A stretch of 64,000 nucleotides of DNA from Gordonia sp. SL306 (GTDB lineage Bacteria > Actinomycetota > Actinomycetes > Mycobacteriales > Mycobacteriaceae): assembly GCF_026625785.1 (NCBI RefSeq), contig NZ_CP113063.1:1984001-2048000 (forward strand). Reading direction: 5' to 3'. Of the stretch, positions 9,716-18,921 are shown one piece after another. The stretch's first letter is position 1. Each line of letters starts with the position of its first letter. The position numbers were made by a program, and so were the translations under genes. Below the pieces are notes generated by a model. It was not told where the DNA came from, ran no database searches, and saw only the letters and a list, made by a program, of their open reading frames with translations.

Positions 9716-9721
9716 TAGTCT
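9716..9721 (+). promoter_or_regulatory. -10 box TAGTCT of a probably leaderless mRNA
   Basis: TAGTCT ends 6 nt before the GTG at 9728, which has no ribosome site, so transcription probably begins at the start codon. Confidence 0.45.
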
Positions 9722-9727
9722 GGCGGG

Positions 9728-10774
9728 GTGACCACCGATCCCGAGACTCGGCGCACCCGACTGGTCGAGAACGCCTACCGCCTCGCCGACGAGCTCCTCT
9801 TCCCGGCAGCGTCCGAGGTCGACCACACCGGCGAGATCCCGGCCGGTCACTGGCACACGATCGCCGACGCCGGACTCTTCGGCATCGCGGCACCGGAAGA
9901 ATCCGGTGGGCCGGGCCTTGAATTCGCCCAGGTCATCGAGATCATGGAAGTGATGACCAGCGGCTGCCTCACCACCGCGTTCACCTGGCTACAGCATCAC
10001 GGCGTGGTCATCGCCCTGGCAGGCACGACGAACGCGGCGCTGCGCGACGAGCTCTTCGAGGCCACCGTGTCCGGGCGGCTACGTGCCGGGGTCGCCTACG
10101 CCGGCGTGGTACCCACACCACCCCGGATGCGGGCCACCCGCGTCGATGGCGGGTGGCGCTTTGACGGGTATGCGCCGTTCGTGAGTGGTTGGGGCATCGT
10201 CGATCTGCTGCAGATCTCCGCACGCGACGTGGCCACCGACGACGTGATCGCCGCGATCCTGCCGATCGAGCCGGCACCGTCGGCCATCAGTGTCACCCCG
10301 TTGCACCTGGGCGCGGCCGACGGGACTCGAACGGTGTCACTGAAACTCGACGGTCTCACGGTTCCCGACGACCGGGTGGTGAGCCGGGTGAACCTCGACG
10401 ACTTCTTCGCGTCGCAGAACATCGGCGTCCGGATCAACGGAACGCTGCCGCTCGGGCTGCTCCGACGATGCGCGGCACTGCTCGACATCTCCGGCCACAC
10501 CGACGCCGCCCGCGCCCTGCGCGAGCGCGGCAGCGTCGTGCGCACCCGGCTCGACGAGGGCATTCCCGATGCAGCCGTGCTGATCTCGGCCAGGGCCGAA
10601 GCCGCCACGCTGGCGCTCGACGCCTCGGCCGCGCTGGTGGCCGCGGACGGCGGACGCGGGTTGCTCCGCGGCAGCCACCCCGAGCGGCTGGCACGCGAGG
10701 CGGTGTTCACCCTCGTCGCCGCCAGCCGTCCGCAGCTGAAAGACCTTCTGGTGGCGCGATTCAGCTCCGGTTGA
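9728..10774 (+). CDS. Acyl-CoA dehydrogenase family flavoprotein
   Basis: 348 residues. Order: helical N-terminal domain with DAGLFGIAAPEESGGPGLEF (~48-67), middle beta domain with GGWRFDGYAPFVSGWGIVDLL (~138-158), and C-terminal helical domain. The usual catalytic-base region is not conspicuous and the C-terminal domain is short (typical members have ~380-400 aa), so the substrate and even the reaction are uncertain. FAD-dependent alpha,beta-dehydrogenation of an acyl-CoA is the family reaction. The 3' end overlaps the convergent dipeptidase gene by 14 bp. Confidence 0.83.
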   Translation: MTTDPETRRTRLVENAYRLADELLFPAASEVDHTGEIPAGHWHTIADAGLFGIAAPEESGGPGLEFAQVIEIMEVMTSGCLTTAFTWLQHHGVVIALAGTTNAALRDELFEATVSGRLRAGVAYAGVVPTPPRMRATRVDGGWRFDGYAPFVSGWGIVDLLQISARDVATDDVIAAILPIEPAPSAISVTPLHLGAADGTRTVSLKLDGLTVPDDRVVSRVNLDDFFASQNIGVRINGTLPLGLLRRCAALLDISGHTDAARALRERGSVVRTRLDEGIPDAAVLISARAEAATLALDASAALVAADGGRGLLRGSHPERLAREAVFTLVAASRPQLKDLLVARFSSG

Positions 10775-12119
10775 GGCGAGCGGGATAGTCCCGGAGGAAC
10801 ATCGCCTCCACGATCGCCATGTTCTCGATCTCGCTGGGATCCACACTCTCGTTGGGTGCGTGGATGAGGCACAGTGGTTCCTCGACGCCGAGCAGCATGA
10901 TCTCTGCGTCCGGGAACGTCTCGGCGAACACATTGCACAACGGGATCGAGCCACCCTGCCCCTGCAGCAGGACGTCGGTACCGTAGGCGGTCGTCATCGC
11001 GTCGACCATCGTGTCGAAACCGGCTCCTGAGGTGGAACCCGTGAAGGGCGACCCGTCGGCCTCCCGCTCGAACGACACATTCACGTGCCACGGGGCCGCA
11101 TCCTCGAGATGTGCGATGAGCGCATCCTGCGCATGACGGGCGTTCATCCCCGGCGGCACGCGGAGGTTGATGCGAGCGCGGGCCTTTGCCTGAATCGCCG
11201 CCGACGACCCGACCACCGGCGGACAGTCGATACCCAGGACGGTCGCAGCCGGACGCGCCCAGACCATGTCCGATACCCGTCCCGAGCCGACGAGATCCAC
11301 GCCGTCGAGCACGGTGGCGTCCCGTCTGAACGCGTCGGCCGGATAGTCGACGCCCTCCCAGACCGCGTCGGATTTCAGGCCGGCCACCGTGGTGTTGCCG
11401 TCGGCGTCCCGGAGGCTCGCGAGCATCGAGATCAGCGCCGCCAGCGCATCCGGTGCGGCACCGCCGAACATCCCGGAATGCATTGCTGACGAGAGCGTTT
11501 CGACGGTGACGACGATGTTCGCGATACCTCGGAGGCTCGTGGTGAGGCTCGGTCGCCCCACTGCGAAGTTGCCTGCATCGCACACCAGGATCGCGTCGGC
11601 CCGCAACAGTTCGGAGTTCTTCGGCACAAAATCCTCGAGACCGCCGGTGCCCTGCTCCTCGGACCCCTCGCCGATGATCTTGATGTTCACCGGGATGTCG
11701 CCGTCCAGTGCGCGCAACGCGGTCAGGTGGGTCGCGATGTTGCCCTTGCAGTCCGCCGCCCCGCGGCCGTACCAGCGACCACCCCGCTCGGTGAGCGACC
11801 AGACCGGCGAATCCCATGCGGCGTCGTCCAGCGGCGGCTGCACATCGTGGTGGAAATACAGCAGAACGGTCGGCGCGTCATCGGGCCCGGCGAGACTGCC
11901 GGTGACCGCCTTGCTCCCATCCGACGTCTCGTGCGCCGCGACCTCGGCCAACCCGAGCGAGGTGAAGGTCTCCTGCAGCCAGTCGACCATCTTGTCGCAC
12001 TCCTCGGGCGGCGACTGCGCCGGATCGTGGACCGAGCGGAATCCCACCATCTCGGTGAGATCTGCCTGAGCCTGCGGCATCAGACCACGGATTCGTTCGC
12101 GCAAGGCTTCGTCACTCAT
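10761..12119 (-). CDS. M20-family dipeptidase/deacylase
   Basis: 452 residues. Metal-site motifs are VLLYFHHDVQP (~85-95, His then Asp), YGRGAADCKGN (~116-126, bridging Asp), GEGSEEQGTGG (~150-160, catalytic Glu and Glu ligand), VCDAGNF, and a C-terminal His in CLIHAPNESV. This is the two-zinc M20 peptidase pattern with a lid/dimerisation domain in the middle. Family members hydrolyse dipeptides or N-acyl amino acids in the cytoplasm. It lies 36 bp downstream of the MFS carrier on the same strand and may belong to the permease operon, hinting at peptide or acyl-amino-acid use. Confidence 0.9.
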   Translation of the reverse strand: MSDEALRERIRGLMPQAQADLTEMVGFRSVHDPAQSPPEECDKMVDWLQETFTSLGLAEVAAHETSDGSKAVTGSLAGPDDAPTVLLYFHHDVQPPLDDAAWDSPVWSLTERGGRWYGRGAADCKGNIATHLTALRALDGDIPVNIKIIGEGSEEQGTGGLEDFVPKNSELLRADAILVCDAGNFAVGRPSLTTSLRGIANIVVTVETLSSAMHSGMFGGAAPDALAALISMLASLRDADGNTTVAGLKSDAVWEGVDYPADAFRRDATVLDGVDLVGSGRVSDMVWARPAATVLGIDCPPVVGSSAAIQAKARARINLRVPPGMNARHAQDALIAHLEDAAPWHVNVSFEREADGSPFTGSTSGAGFDTMVDAMTTAYGTDVLLQGQGGSIPLCNVFAETFPDAEIMLLGVEEPLCLIHAPNESVDPSEIENMAIVEAMFLRDYPARLNRS

Positions 12120-12155
12120 CGCTGTCCCTCGATCTCGACTGTTGTCTCCAGGCTC

Positions 12156-13712
12156 TCATGACTCGCCGGTCTCGTCTGCCGTCCCGGCATCCTGACCCGG
12201 CCACACCCACCAGACCACCAGCGTCGCCGCCACGATCAGCACCGCGGTGACCACCGTCGTCACCGCCAGACCGTGGGTGAACGCATCGACGACGGCAGCG
12301 GTGACCTTCTGTTGCAGCTCGGCGGGCAGCGTCGTCAATGCATCGGAGTACGACGACGAGTTGACCAACGCGGCATGCGCCTGATCGACCTCGTCGGAGG
12401 TGAGTCCCGTTTCCTTCACCGCCTCGTGCGAGTCGGCGATCGTCAACCCGTGTGTGATCGCGGTCAGCAGTGCCACACCGATCGCACCGCCGACCATGCT
12501 CGACATCTTGAAGACGCCTGCGGCCGTGCCGGAGAGGCGTTCGGACACACCGCCGACGGCCGTGTTCGACACCGGTGTGGACAGGAGCCCGAGACCCGCG
12601 CCGATGACGATCAGCGCGATCACCACCAGCCATAGCGACGAATCAGGCTGCAGCGGACCGAGAACTGCCATCCCCACGGCCAGCACCACCAAGCCGACCA
12701 GCACCGGGAGGCGGCCACCCACACGGGCGTCGAGCCTGCCACCGATCGGGATGAGCGCGAAGATGCCGAAGGTCGCAGGCAGCAGGAGCAGACCTGCCTC
12801 GACCGCACTGTAACCGCGGGCGTTCTGCAGCCAGAGAACGAGCACGTAACTGAGTCCGGCATAGCCCAGATTCATCATGAGATTGGCGACGAGGGCGCCG
12901 TCGTAGGGACGCAGCCGGAAGAGCGAGAGGTCGACGAGTGGCGACGCCACCGTGCGCTCGATCAGCACCCAGGCAATGGCGAGAACCACCGCGGCGATGA
13001 ACAATCCGATCACCACCGGACTGTCCCAGCCCGCCGTCGGACCGTCGGTCAGTGCGTAGAGCAACGCGAAGACCGCGAGCCCGATGGCGCCGAGCCCCAC
13101 CCAGTCAACCGAACGATCCGCCTTCTCGTCGCTCGCCTCGGGTGTGGCCCAGCGGATCACCAGCAACGCAATGATCGCCAGTGGTACGTTGATCCAGAAC
13201 ATCCACCGCCAGCCTGGGCCGTCGGTGATGAGACCGCCGACGGTGGGCGCCAGCGCCTGACCGCCCCAGGCGACCGCCTGCCACACCCCGAACGCGGTCA
13301 GTTGGGTGCGGCCCGAGAACTGCATCGGAATCAGCGCGAGAGTGGCCGGAAGAATAAGGGCCGCACCGATTCCCATCAGTCCGCGGCCGGCGATCAGAGT
13401 GCCGACACCGGGCGCCAGGGCCGCGACGACGGAGAACACCCCGAATACGGCGATGCCGATCTGCAACACCCTCCGCTGACCGAAGATGTCCCCGAACTTG
13501 CCGGCTGCGATGACCAGGGCACCGGCCGCCAGGCTGAAGGCATTGTTCGCCCACTGCAATCCGGAGAGATCCGCGTGCATCTCGTCGGCGATCGTCGGCG
13601 TGGCCACACCGAAGTCGGCGAAGGCCAGCCACACGAGCCCGGCCGCGGTACAGGTCGCCGCCAGCGAGACCCACCTGCGCGAACCCACGCCTGCGGATTC
13701 CGCGTGGATCAT
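12156..13712 (-). CDS. MFS drug-type transporter, DHA2-like (14 TM)
   Basis: 518 residues with about 14 hydrophobic helices. WANNAFSLAAGALVIAAGKF leads into the loop 2-3 motif GKFGDIFGQRR (~65-75), and GRGLMGIGAALILPATLAL marks the motif C region. This is the DHA2 pattern of proton-driven exporters. The start ATG overlaps the stop of the preceding gene as ATGA, so the two are translationally coupled. The substrate is unknown. A large extramembrane segment lies at ~415-490 (SSYSDALTTLPAELQQKVTAA). Confidence 0.88.
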   Translation of the reverse strand: MIHAESAGVGSRRWVSLAATCTAAGLVWLAFADFGVATPTIADEMHADLSGLQWANNAFSLAAGALVIAAGKFGDIFGQRRVLQIGIAVFGVFSVVAALAPGVGTLIAGRGLMGIGAALILPATLALIPMQFSGRTQLTAFGVWQAVAWGGQALAPTVGGLITDGPGWRWMFWINVPLAIIALLVIRWATPEASDEKADRSVDWVGLGAIGLAVFALLYALTDGPTAGWDSPVVIGLFIAAVVLAIAWVLIERTVASPLVDLSLFRLRPYDGALVANLMMNLGYAGLSYVLVLWLQNARGYSAVEAGLLLLPATFGIFALIPIGGRLDARVGGRLPVLVGLVVLAVGMAVLGPLQPDSSLWLVVIALIVIGAGLGLLSTPVSNTAVGGVSERLSGTAAGVFKMSSMVGGAIGVALLTAITHGLTIADSHEAVKETGLTSDEVDQAHAALVNSSSYSDALTTLPAELQQKVTAAVVDAFTHGLAVTTVVTAVLIVAATLVVWWVWPGQDAGTADETGES

Positions 13713-14113
13713 TGTGCGTAGCGCTGATCAGCGATGAAATCCCGGACGGTCGCGATGTTCTCCGGGCAGTAGACCTCGACGATGAGCCGCAGTCCTTCGA
13801 ACACGTTCTCCTTCAGGATGATCGGCCGAACATAGAACTCGCCGCCCACGCCTATCTGAGTTTTCAGTTGCCCCAGCTGCGCCTCGCTCCCGGCGGCTGC
13901 GCACACCGTTCCGCCGTCGTCGCCGAGAACCTGTGCGACCTGATCCACCGAGAACGGTGTCGCCAGGCCGTTCGCGTCATAGGACTCGATGAGGGTGGAC
14001 GCCTTGGCGCGCGCCTCGGGGCTGTTGCGGTCGTAGTCGAAGCTGACCAGCATCACGATCAGCAGTACCGCCAGAACCGCGCCGACCGTCCAATAGATCG
14101 CCTTGGGGCTCAT
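13709..14113 (-). CDS. Small N-terminally membrane-anchored protein of the permease operon
   Basis: 134 residues: one hydrophobic helix (~6-24), then a polar domain (FDYDRNSPEARAKASTLIESY; VAQVLGDDGGTVCAAAG; VYCPENIATVRDF). Two Cys flank the domain. I do not recognise the family. Its ATG overlaps the amino-acid permease stop by 4 bp, and its stop overlaps the MFS start by 4 bp, so it is the middle gene of a tightly coupled three-gene operon. It could be an accessory or sensor subunit of one of the transporters; that is inference. Confidence 0.78.
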   Translation of the reverse strand: MSPKAIYWTVGAVLAVLLIVMLVSFDYDRNSPEARAKASTLIESYDANGLATPFSVDQVAQVLGDDGGTVCAAAGSEAQLGQLKTQIGVGGEFYVRPIILKENVFEGLRLIVEVYCPENIATVRDFIADQRYAQ

Positions 14114-15579
14114 GCCTTCTCCTCCTCGGTCTCGACCGGGAGATGCCAACTGGGTTTCCGGAACGCGATGAGACCTGCCGGGATGATGAGGCCCAGGAGC
14201 AGGATGCCGCCGCCGACGATTGCGACGAACACCCATGGACTGCCGCCGCCGAACTGTGAGGGCGGCACGAAGCTGATCGCTATCGCGGCGACCGACGAGA
14301 TGAATCCGACCGCGCACAGCAGCGGGAGGGCGGGCGCGCGGTATCCGCGGGGGTGGTCGGGGGCGATCTTGCGCAGCCGATATGCGGCGATGAACAACCA
14401 CAGGTACACGAGCAGATAGACCGACGTGGTGATGGTCATGAAGATCCAGTAGGCGTTCGACACCGCAGGGACGAGCGCGAACAGCAGTGCGAGCACGGTG
14501 GTCACCCATCCCTGGACGACCAGGATGTTCTGCTGGACACCGGCTTTGTTCGTCTTCTGCAGGTAGGGCGGCAGATACCCGCCGTCTTTCGCGACGAGCA
14601 GCAGACTCCGCGACGGACCGGACAGCCAGGTCATGAATCCGGCCAGGGAGGCGATCACGATGGCCAGCCCGATGAGAGGCACGAGCCATTGCAGCCCGAA
14701 GTGCGCGAACACCACCTCGACGGCCTGCATCACCCCGGCCGTGAGGCTGATCTGGTCCGACGGCACGACCCACGAGATCGCCAGGGGCGGCAGGATGAGG
14801 ATCACCAGGACGAGCGCCACCGCCACGAACATCGCGCGCGGGAACTGTTTCGCCGGGTCCTTCAGCTCGTTGACGTGCACGGCGTTCATCTCCATGCCCG
14901 AGTAGGCCCCGAAGTTGCTGACGATCAGCACGATGCTGGCGATGCCCGTCCACGCCGGGAGCAGGTGACCACCGGTCATCGGCGCCGCCGACGGGTTGCC
15001 CTGGAGCAGGTAGATGATGCCGAGCAGGACCAGCAGGGCACCCGGGATGAGGGTGCCGATCAGGACGCCGCTCGATGCGAGTTTGGCGATCACGCCGATA
15101 CCGCCGCGCAGGGCCAGCAGCACACCCGACCAATAGACGACGATGATCACGACCGCCGTGAACACCCCGCTCGACGCCAGGTCCGGATCGATCACGTAGG
15201 CCAGCGTGCTCGCGACGAACGACAGCAATGTCGGGTAGTAGAAGATCGTCATCGCGAACTGATGCCACGCCGCGGCGAAGCCCATGTTGGGCGAGATCCC
15301 CTCGGTGACCCAGCGATAGACACCGCCGGACCATCCGGAGGCCAGTTCCGCGGACACCAGCGACGTCGGGATCAGGAACAGGATGGCCGGCAGCACATAG
15401 AGGAACACACAGGCCAGCCCGTACACCGCCATGGTCGGGGCGGGACGGAGACTCGCGACCGACGACACCGTCATCAGCGCGAGGGCGGTCCAGGTGATGT
15501 AGTTCACCGGACGCGGGGTGGCAACCGTCCCGGCTCGGCCCTTGGTCGCAGAATCGTCTTCTCCGGAATGCTCACCCAT
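14110..15579 (-). CDS. APC-superfamily amino-acid permease/antiporter
   Basis: 489 residues from the ATG at 15579, which has a TAGGAG ribosome site; a longer frame to 15675 has none. About 12 membrane helices. TM1 region: ITWTALALMTVSSVASLRP. VYRWVTEGISPNMGFAAAW resembles the glutamate/GABA-antiporter branch of the APC superfamily. FGAYSGMEMNAVHVNELKDP (~240-260) is the conserved TM6 segment. It presumably moves an amino acid or amine across the inner membrane. It is the first gene of the permease / small protein / MFS operon. Confidence 0.9.
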   Translation of the reverse strand: MGEHSGEDDSATKGRAGTVATPRPVNYITWTALALMTVSSVASLRPAPTMAVYGLACVFLYVLPAILFLIPTSLVSAELASGWSGGVYRWVTEGISPNMGFAAAWHQFAMTIFYYPTLLSFVASTLAYVIDPDLASSGVFTAVVIIVVYWSGVLLALRGGIGVIAKLASSGVLIGTLIPGALLVLLGIIYLLQGNPSAAPMTGGHLLPAWTGIASIVLIVSNFGAYSGMEMNAVHVNELKDPAKQFPRAMFVAVALVLVILILPPLAISWVVPSDQISLTAGVMQAVEVVFAHFGLQWLVPLIGLAIVIASLAGFMTWLSGPSRSLLLVAKDGGYLPPYLQKTNKAGVQQNILVVQGWVTTVLALLFALVPAVSNAYWIFMTITTSVYLLVYLWLFIAAYRLRKIAPDHPRGYRAPALPLLCAVGFISSVAAIAISFVPPSQFGGGSPWVFVAIVGGGILLLGLIIPAGLIAFRKPSWHLPVETEEEKA

Positions 15580-15895
15580 CCAGCACACTCCTACACCGAG
15601 AACCGCCGCCGGCGACGATTCGTTGAGAGAGCTCAGCATTCCGACACTCGCACCTGTCCTGCCGCCGCACCTCACCCTCCGCGGGTGAAATATCCCTGCA
15701 CCCCTCCGGAGTCTGGTGAACGACCCTCCGCAACACGGCAGGCATGGTCATTATCATTGTGTTGCAAGTGTTTTGGGAACCAACAGTGGGTGTCACGGAC
15801 CGGCGACGAGGATCCACCCACACCTCATCCCCCACGGATGATGCCCCGACGACAGCCGGTGGAGGACCATCACCAGGGGGAGCGGACCTCGGACC
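15580..15895 (+). other. Intergenic region between divergent permease operon and small protein
   Basis: 316 bp without a supported gene. It contains a locally AT-rich stretch (15743-15778, with TTATCATTGTGTTGCAAGTG) that probably holds a promoter. I found no convincing operator or structured RNA. Confidence 0.4.
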
Positions 15896-16117
15896 ATGCG
15901 GCAGGTGGACGTGAGCGCAGATGAATACGAGTTCGTCGTCGACGGAACGTTGTCGGACCGTGCGATCGCATGCTTTCCGGAGCTGATCGCCGACATCGAT
16001 CACCGACACACGACCACCCGTCTCACAGGTGCGCTCCCCGACACCGCGGCCGTCCGGGGAGTGATGGCCAGAATCGACACTCTCGGACTGGTTCTCCTCG
16101 AGTTTCGCGTCCGCTGA
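15896..16117 (+). CDS. Small conserved-looking hypothetical protein (73 aa)
   Basis: 73 residues, no membrane segment, with a beta-alpha-like composition: VSADEYEFVVDGTLSD, then FPELIADIDHRHTTTRLTG, then IDTLGLVLLEFRVR. An AGGGGGAG stretch lies ~20 bp upstream of the ATG. I do not recognise a named family. It converges on the large LuxR regulator, 19 bp apart. A different small protein (DUF6325-like, 46906-47340) occupies the same place beside the second large LuxR regulator. Confidence 0.62.
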   Translation: MRQVDVSADEYEFVVDGTLSDRAIACFPELIADIDHRHTTTRLTGALPDTAAVRGVMARIDTLGLVLLEFRVR

Positions 16118-16136
16118 TCGCCCGGCGCGGCGCAGA

Positions 16137-18800
16137 TCAGATCAGCCCGGTCGAGCGGGCCACGCTCACCGCGTCGCGTCGTGACCCGACACCCAGCTTT
16201 CGGTACACACCCCGCATGTGTGTCTTCACCGTGTTCACCGACACGGACAGGAGCTCGGCGATCTCGCCGGCCGTCTTGGCCGACGGGAGCATGCCCAGCA
16301 CCCTCATCTCGGACGGGGTGAGGTGCGCCTGGTGGACCCGATCCCGGCTGGTCGCCAGCGACAGGACCCGATCCGCGAGGCCGTCGAGATGCCCGAAGGT
16401 GCCGGCATCACGCGCCAGGGCACCCGTCACCGCCGCGCCGGCCTCGACCACCGGTGCCACCACACCGGTCCGATCCGCGACGCCGAGTGCCGCATCCAGC
16501 GCCAGGTGTACGGCACGGGCCTCCCCGAGTTCGCACGCCACCGCCGCCTCCAAGGTCCACGCCGCCGACATGGTGTGCGGATGCAGACCTTCCGCATCGT
16601 GCAGGACCGGGGCCAGTGTGCGACGTGCCGACTCCCAGCGACCGTGAAAGACCTGGACCGCAGCGGACGCGACTCGAACTTCGGGGCGAGGTCCGAAGGA
16701 GCGATCCGCGGTCGCGATCATCTCGGTCACCCAGTCCGGCCGGCCAATCGCCAGGCACATGTGGGCCACGCTCGTCAGCAGCACGCACGACGGCACCGGG
16801 GCCGGGTCGTCGGTCAGCATCATCTCGAGGATTCGGCGTGCACGGTCCGCCGACGCGTAGCGTTCGGCGGCGCCGTCGAAGGTCGCGACGAGTTCACACA
16901 GCTCCGTCAGCGCACCGACCGCGTCTGGCTCGTGCAGCTGCCCGATGAACGGCAGATCCGCGGAACCGCCGACGTCGTCGCGGTCACCCAGCAGGTAGTC
17001 GGCCATCGCCACCATCGACGCGCACCGCGCGATGTCGTGCCCGCCGATGGGGTGGGTGCGCGTCAGTGACATCGCGGCGACTGCAAAGGATCTCATCGCC
17101 GACGCGTCACCCCGGAACCATGCGAGAGTCGCCAGTTCGGTGCCGATCCGTACGCGCAGCGACGGCCGCGCGGCCCCCTCGGCCAGGGCCAGCGCTCGCC
17201 GAAAGCGACGCTGCGCCGCATCGTGCTCTCCCACTGCACGGCATCCGATACCGGCCGCGACCAGTCCGACGATGACGAGATCGTCCGTGGCACCGGCCGG
17301 CGGGTCGTCGAGAACCGGGATCAGTTCCGCCACATCGCGGTCCCGAACTCGGGCGCACACCTGCACCAGCAGCGCCCGGTACAAATACACCATCCGATCG
17401 TGCTGCGCGCGTGGATGACCGAGCGCAGGAGCAAGGGTCACCGCATGGTCGAGATGGATCGCCGCACGATCGAGATCGTCGGCTACACAAGCGATCAACG
17501 CGTGCAGAAGTGGTATCACCGGATTGCCCGCCAGCACAGGATGAGCGGAGTCCAGCAGTGCGAGGAGATGATTCAGATCTCCATCGATCGCCATCGGCAA
17601 TCCACACTCGAGGAGCGTCGTCTCGAGCACGTCGGGATCGCCGAGATCGACCGCGAGCCGGATTGCGTTGGGGTTGCGTCGGTTCCGCACAGACCAGGCA
17701 ATCGCAGTCGTGAGAATCTGCCCCCGCGCAGCGGGCTGCCGGGTCCGCAACTCCCCTCGCAGATAGGCACGGACGATACCCGGATACGTGTACGACCTGA
17801 TACCCGAAGTGGGTTCGGCCGCGACGACGGGGAAGTTGTGGTCGGTCAGGCCGCGGAGTGCACGAGCCGCGTCGACCGAGCAGATGGTGTCGGCGAGGTC
17901 CACCTCGAACTCCGGCAGGACCGCGGTCGCGGAGACGAAGTCGAACAGATCTGCCGGCAACGCTGTGATCAGATCGCCGACCAGATAGTCGGATACCGGT
18001 CGGGGGGATCGCTCGAGTTGGTCCAACGCGCCGGCGATGTCGGATCGCCCGGCGAGGTGATTCGCCGCAACTCTGACCAGGGCCGCCCATCCGCCGGTCA
18101 GGAACAGCAACCGCTCGGCCGCGCCGTCGGTCAGCTCGGTGTGCTGACGGAGCATCACGTCGCGTATCTCGGCCGCCGTCAACGACAGAAAATCTTCACC
18201 CAACCGTGTGAAACGTGCTTCGCGGGCGTACCGATGCCACGACATCGGAGGGTCGTGTCGCGCGATCAGCACGACGGCGACATGCGCCGGCACCGCGGCG
18301 AGAAAGGTGTCGAGACTGTGCACTCCGACGGGATCGGTCAATCGGTCGACGTCGTCGACGATCAGGACGACCGGACCATCGCATCGCGCCAGCCCCTCCT
18401 CCAGTCGTCGCGCCGCGTCGGCGAAGTCCGTCGACGGTCCACCAGACGACAATCGCCCCGCGGTCCGTACCGGCCAAGCATCCGCCGCCGTCGCGAGACC
18501 CTCGTGGCACCGACGCCAGATCCGTTCCATGGATTCGGCGGGCGAGACGGCGATCTCGATGGTCCGCACGTCCCGTAGCGTGCAAGCCCAGGCACCCACC
18601 GCCGAGGTCTTGCCGGTGTTCGCCGGGGCGCTGACCAGGATGATCGGCCCGTGTCGGGAATCGTCGGCGGGCTGTGCGGTCGGCGCGATCGCCTGATCGA
18701 GAAGGGCCGAGATCCGCGGACGCTCGGCGACGAACGGACCCGCCACGGCACCGTGGACGTCCGTCGGCACGTCTGCGGCACTGGCCGACATACGCTCCAC
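16137..18800 (-). CDS. Large ATP-binding LuxR-family regulator (MalT/LAL type), copy 1
   Basis: 887 residues. An N-terminal P-loop SAPANTGKTS (~53-62) and Walker B VVLIVDDVDRL (~143-153) form a STAND-type ATPase. The long helical middle (TPR-like, Ala/Leu-rich) would sense a ligand. The C-terminal ~66 residues are a LuxR helix-turn-helix: LTPSEMRVLGMLPSAKTAGE, then SVNTVKTHMRGVYRKLGV. The GTG at 18800 is preceded by AGAAGGG. It should be a ligand- and ATP-gated transcription activator. The signal and targets are unknown. The DUF2252 gene upstream on the same strand recurs beside the second LAL gene. Confidence 0.92.
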   Translation of the reverse strand: MERMSASAADVPTDVHGAVAGPFVAERPRISALLDQAIAPTAQPADDSRHGPIILVSAPANTGKTSAVGAWACTLRDVRTIEIAVSPAESMERIWRRCHEGLATAADAWPVRTAGRLSSGGPSTDFADAARRLEEGLARCDGPVVLIVDDVDRLTDPVGVHSLDTFLAAVPAHVAVVLIARHDPPMSWHRYAREARFTRLGEDFLSLTAAEIRDVMLRQHTELTDGAAERLLFLTGGWAALVRVAANHLAGRSDIAGALDQLERSPRPVSDYLVGDLITALPADLFDFVSATAVLPEFEVDLADTICSVDAARALRGLTDHNFPVVAAEPTSGIRSYTYPGIVRAYLRGELRTRQPAARGQILTTAIAWSVRNRRNPNAIRLAVDLGDPDVLETTLLECGLPMAIDGDLNHLLALLDSAHPVLAGNPVIPLLHALIACVADDLDRAAIHLDHAVTLAPALGHPRAQHDRMVYLYRALLVQVCARVRDRDVAELIPVLDDPPAGATDDLVIVGLVAAGIGCRAVGEHDAAQRRFRRALALAEGAARPSLRVRIGTELATLAWFRGDASAMRSFAVAAMSLTRTHPIGGHDIARCASMVAMADYLLGDRDDVGGSADLPFIGQLHEPDAVGALTELCELVATFDGAAERYASADRARRILEMMLTDDPAPVPSCVLLTSVAHMCLAIGRPDWVTEMIATADRSFGPRPEVRVASAAVQVFHGRWESARRTLAPVLHDAEGLHPHTMSAAWTLEAAVACELGEARAVHLALDAALGVADRTGVVAPVVEAGAAVTGALARDAGTFGHLDGLADRVLSLATSRDRVHQAHLTPSEMRVLGMLPSAKTAGEIAELLSVSVNTVKTHMRGVYRKLGVGSRRDAVSVARSTGLI

Positions 18801-18921
18801 CGCACACCCTTCTGCGTACCCCCACCCCCCATCATGCCCGAGTCGATCGGACGTCTCGTTGATTTGGGGGACTGTTCGCCCGGCGTGTGCCGTCCGGTAG
18901 TGCCGCGTTCAGCCCTGGCGC

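Noticed and set aside
13709..15334. Long continuous frame joining the small protein to upstream codons
   Set aside because: The upstream part is an out-of-frame reading of the amino-acid permease; the real start is the ATG at 14113 overlapping the permease stop.
16137..18800. AfsR/SARP-type or pathway-specific cluster regulator interpretation
   Set aside because: No biosynthetic cluster adjoins it and the DNA-binding domain is C-terminal LuxR, not N-terminal OmpR/SARP type.
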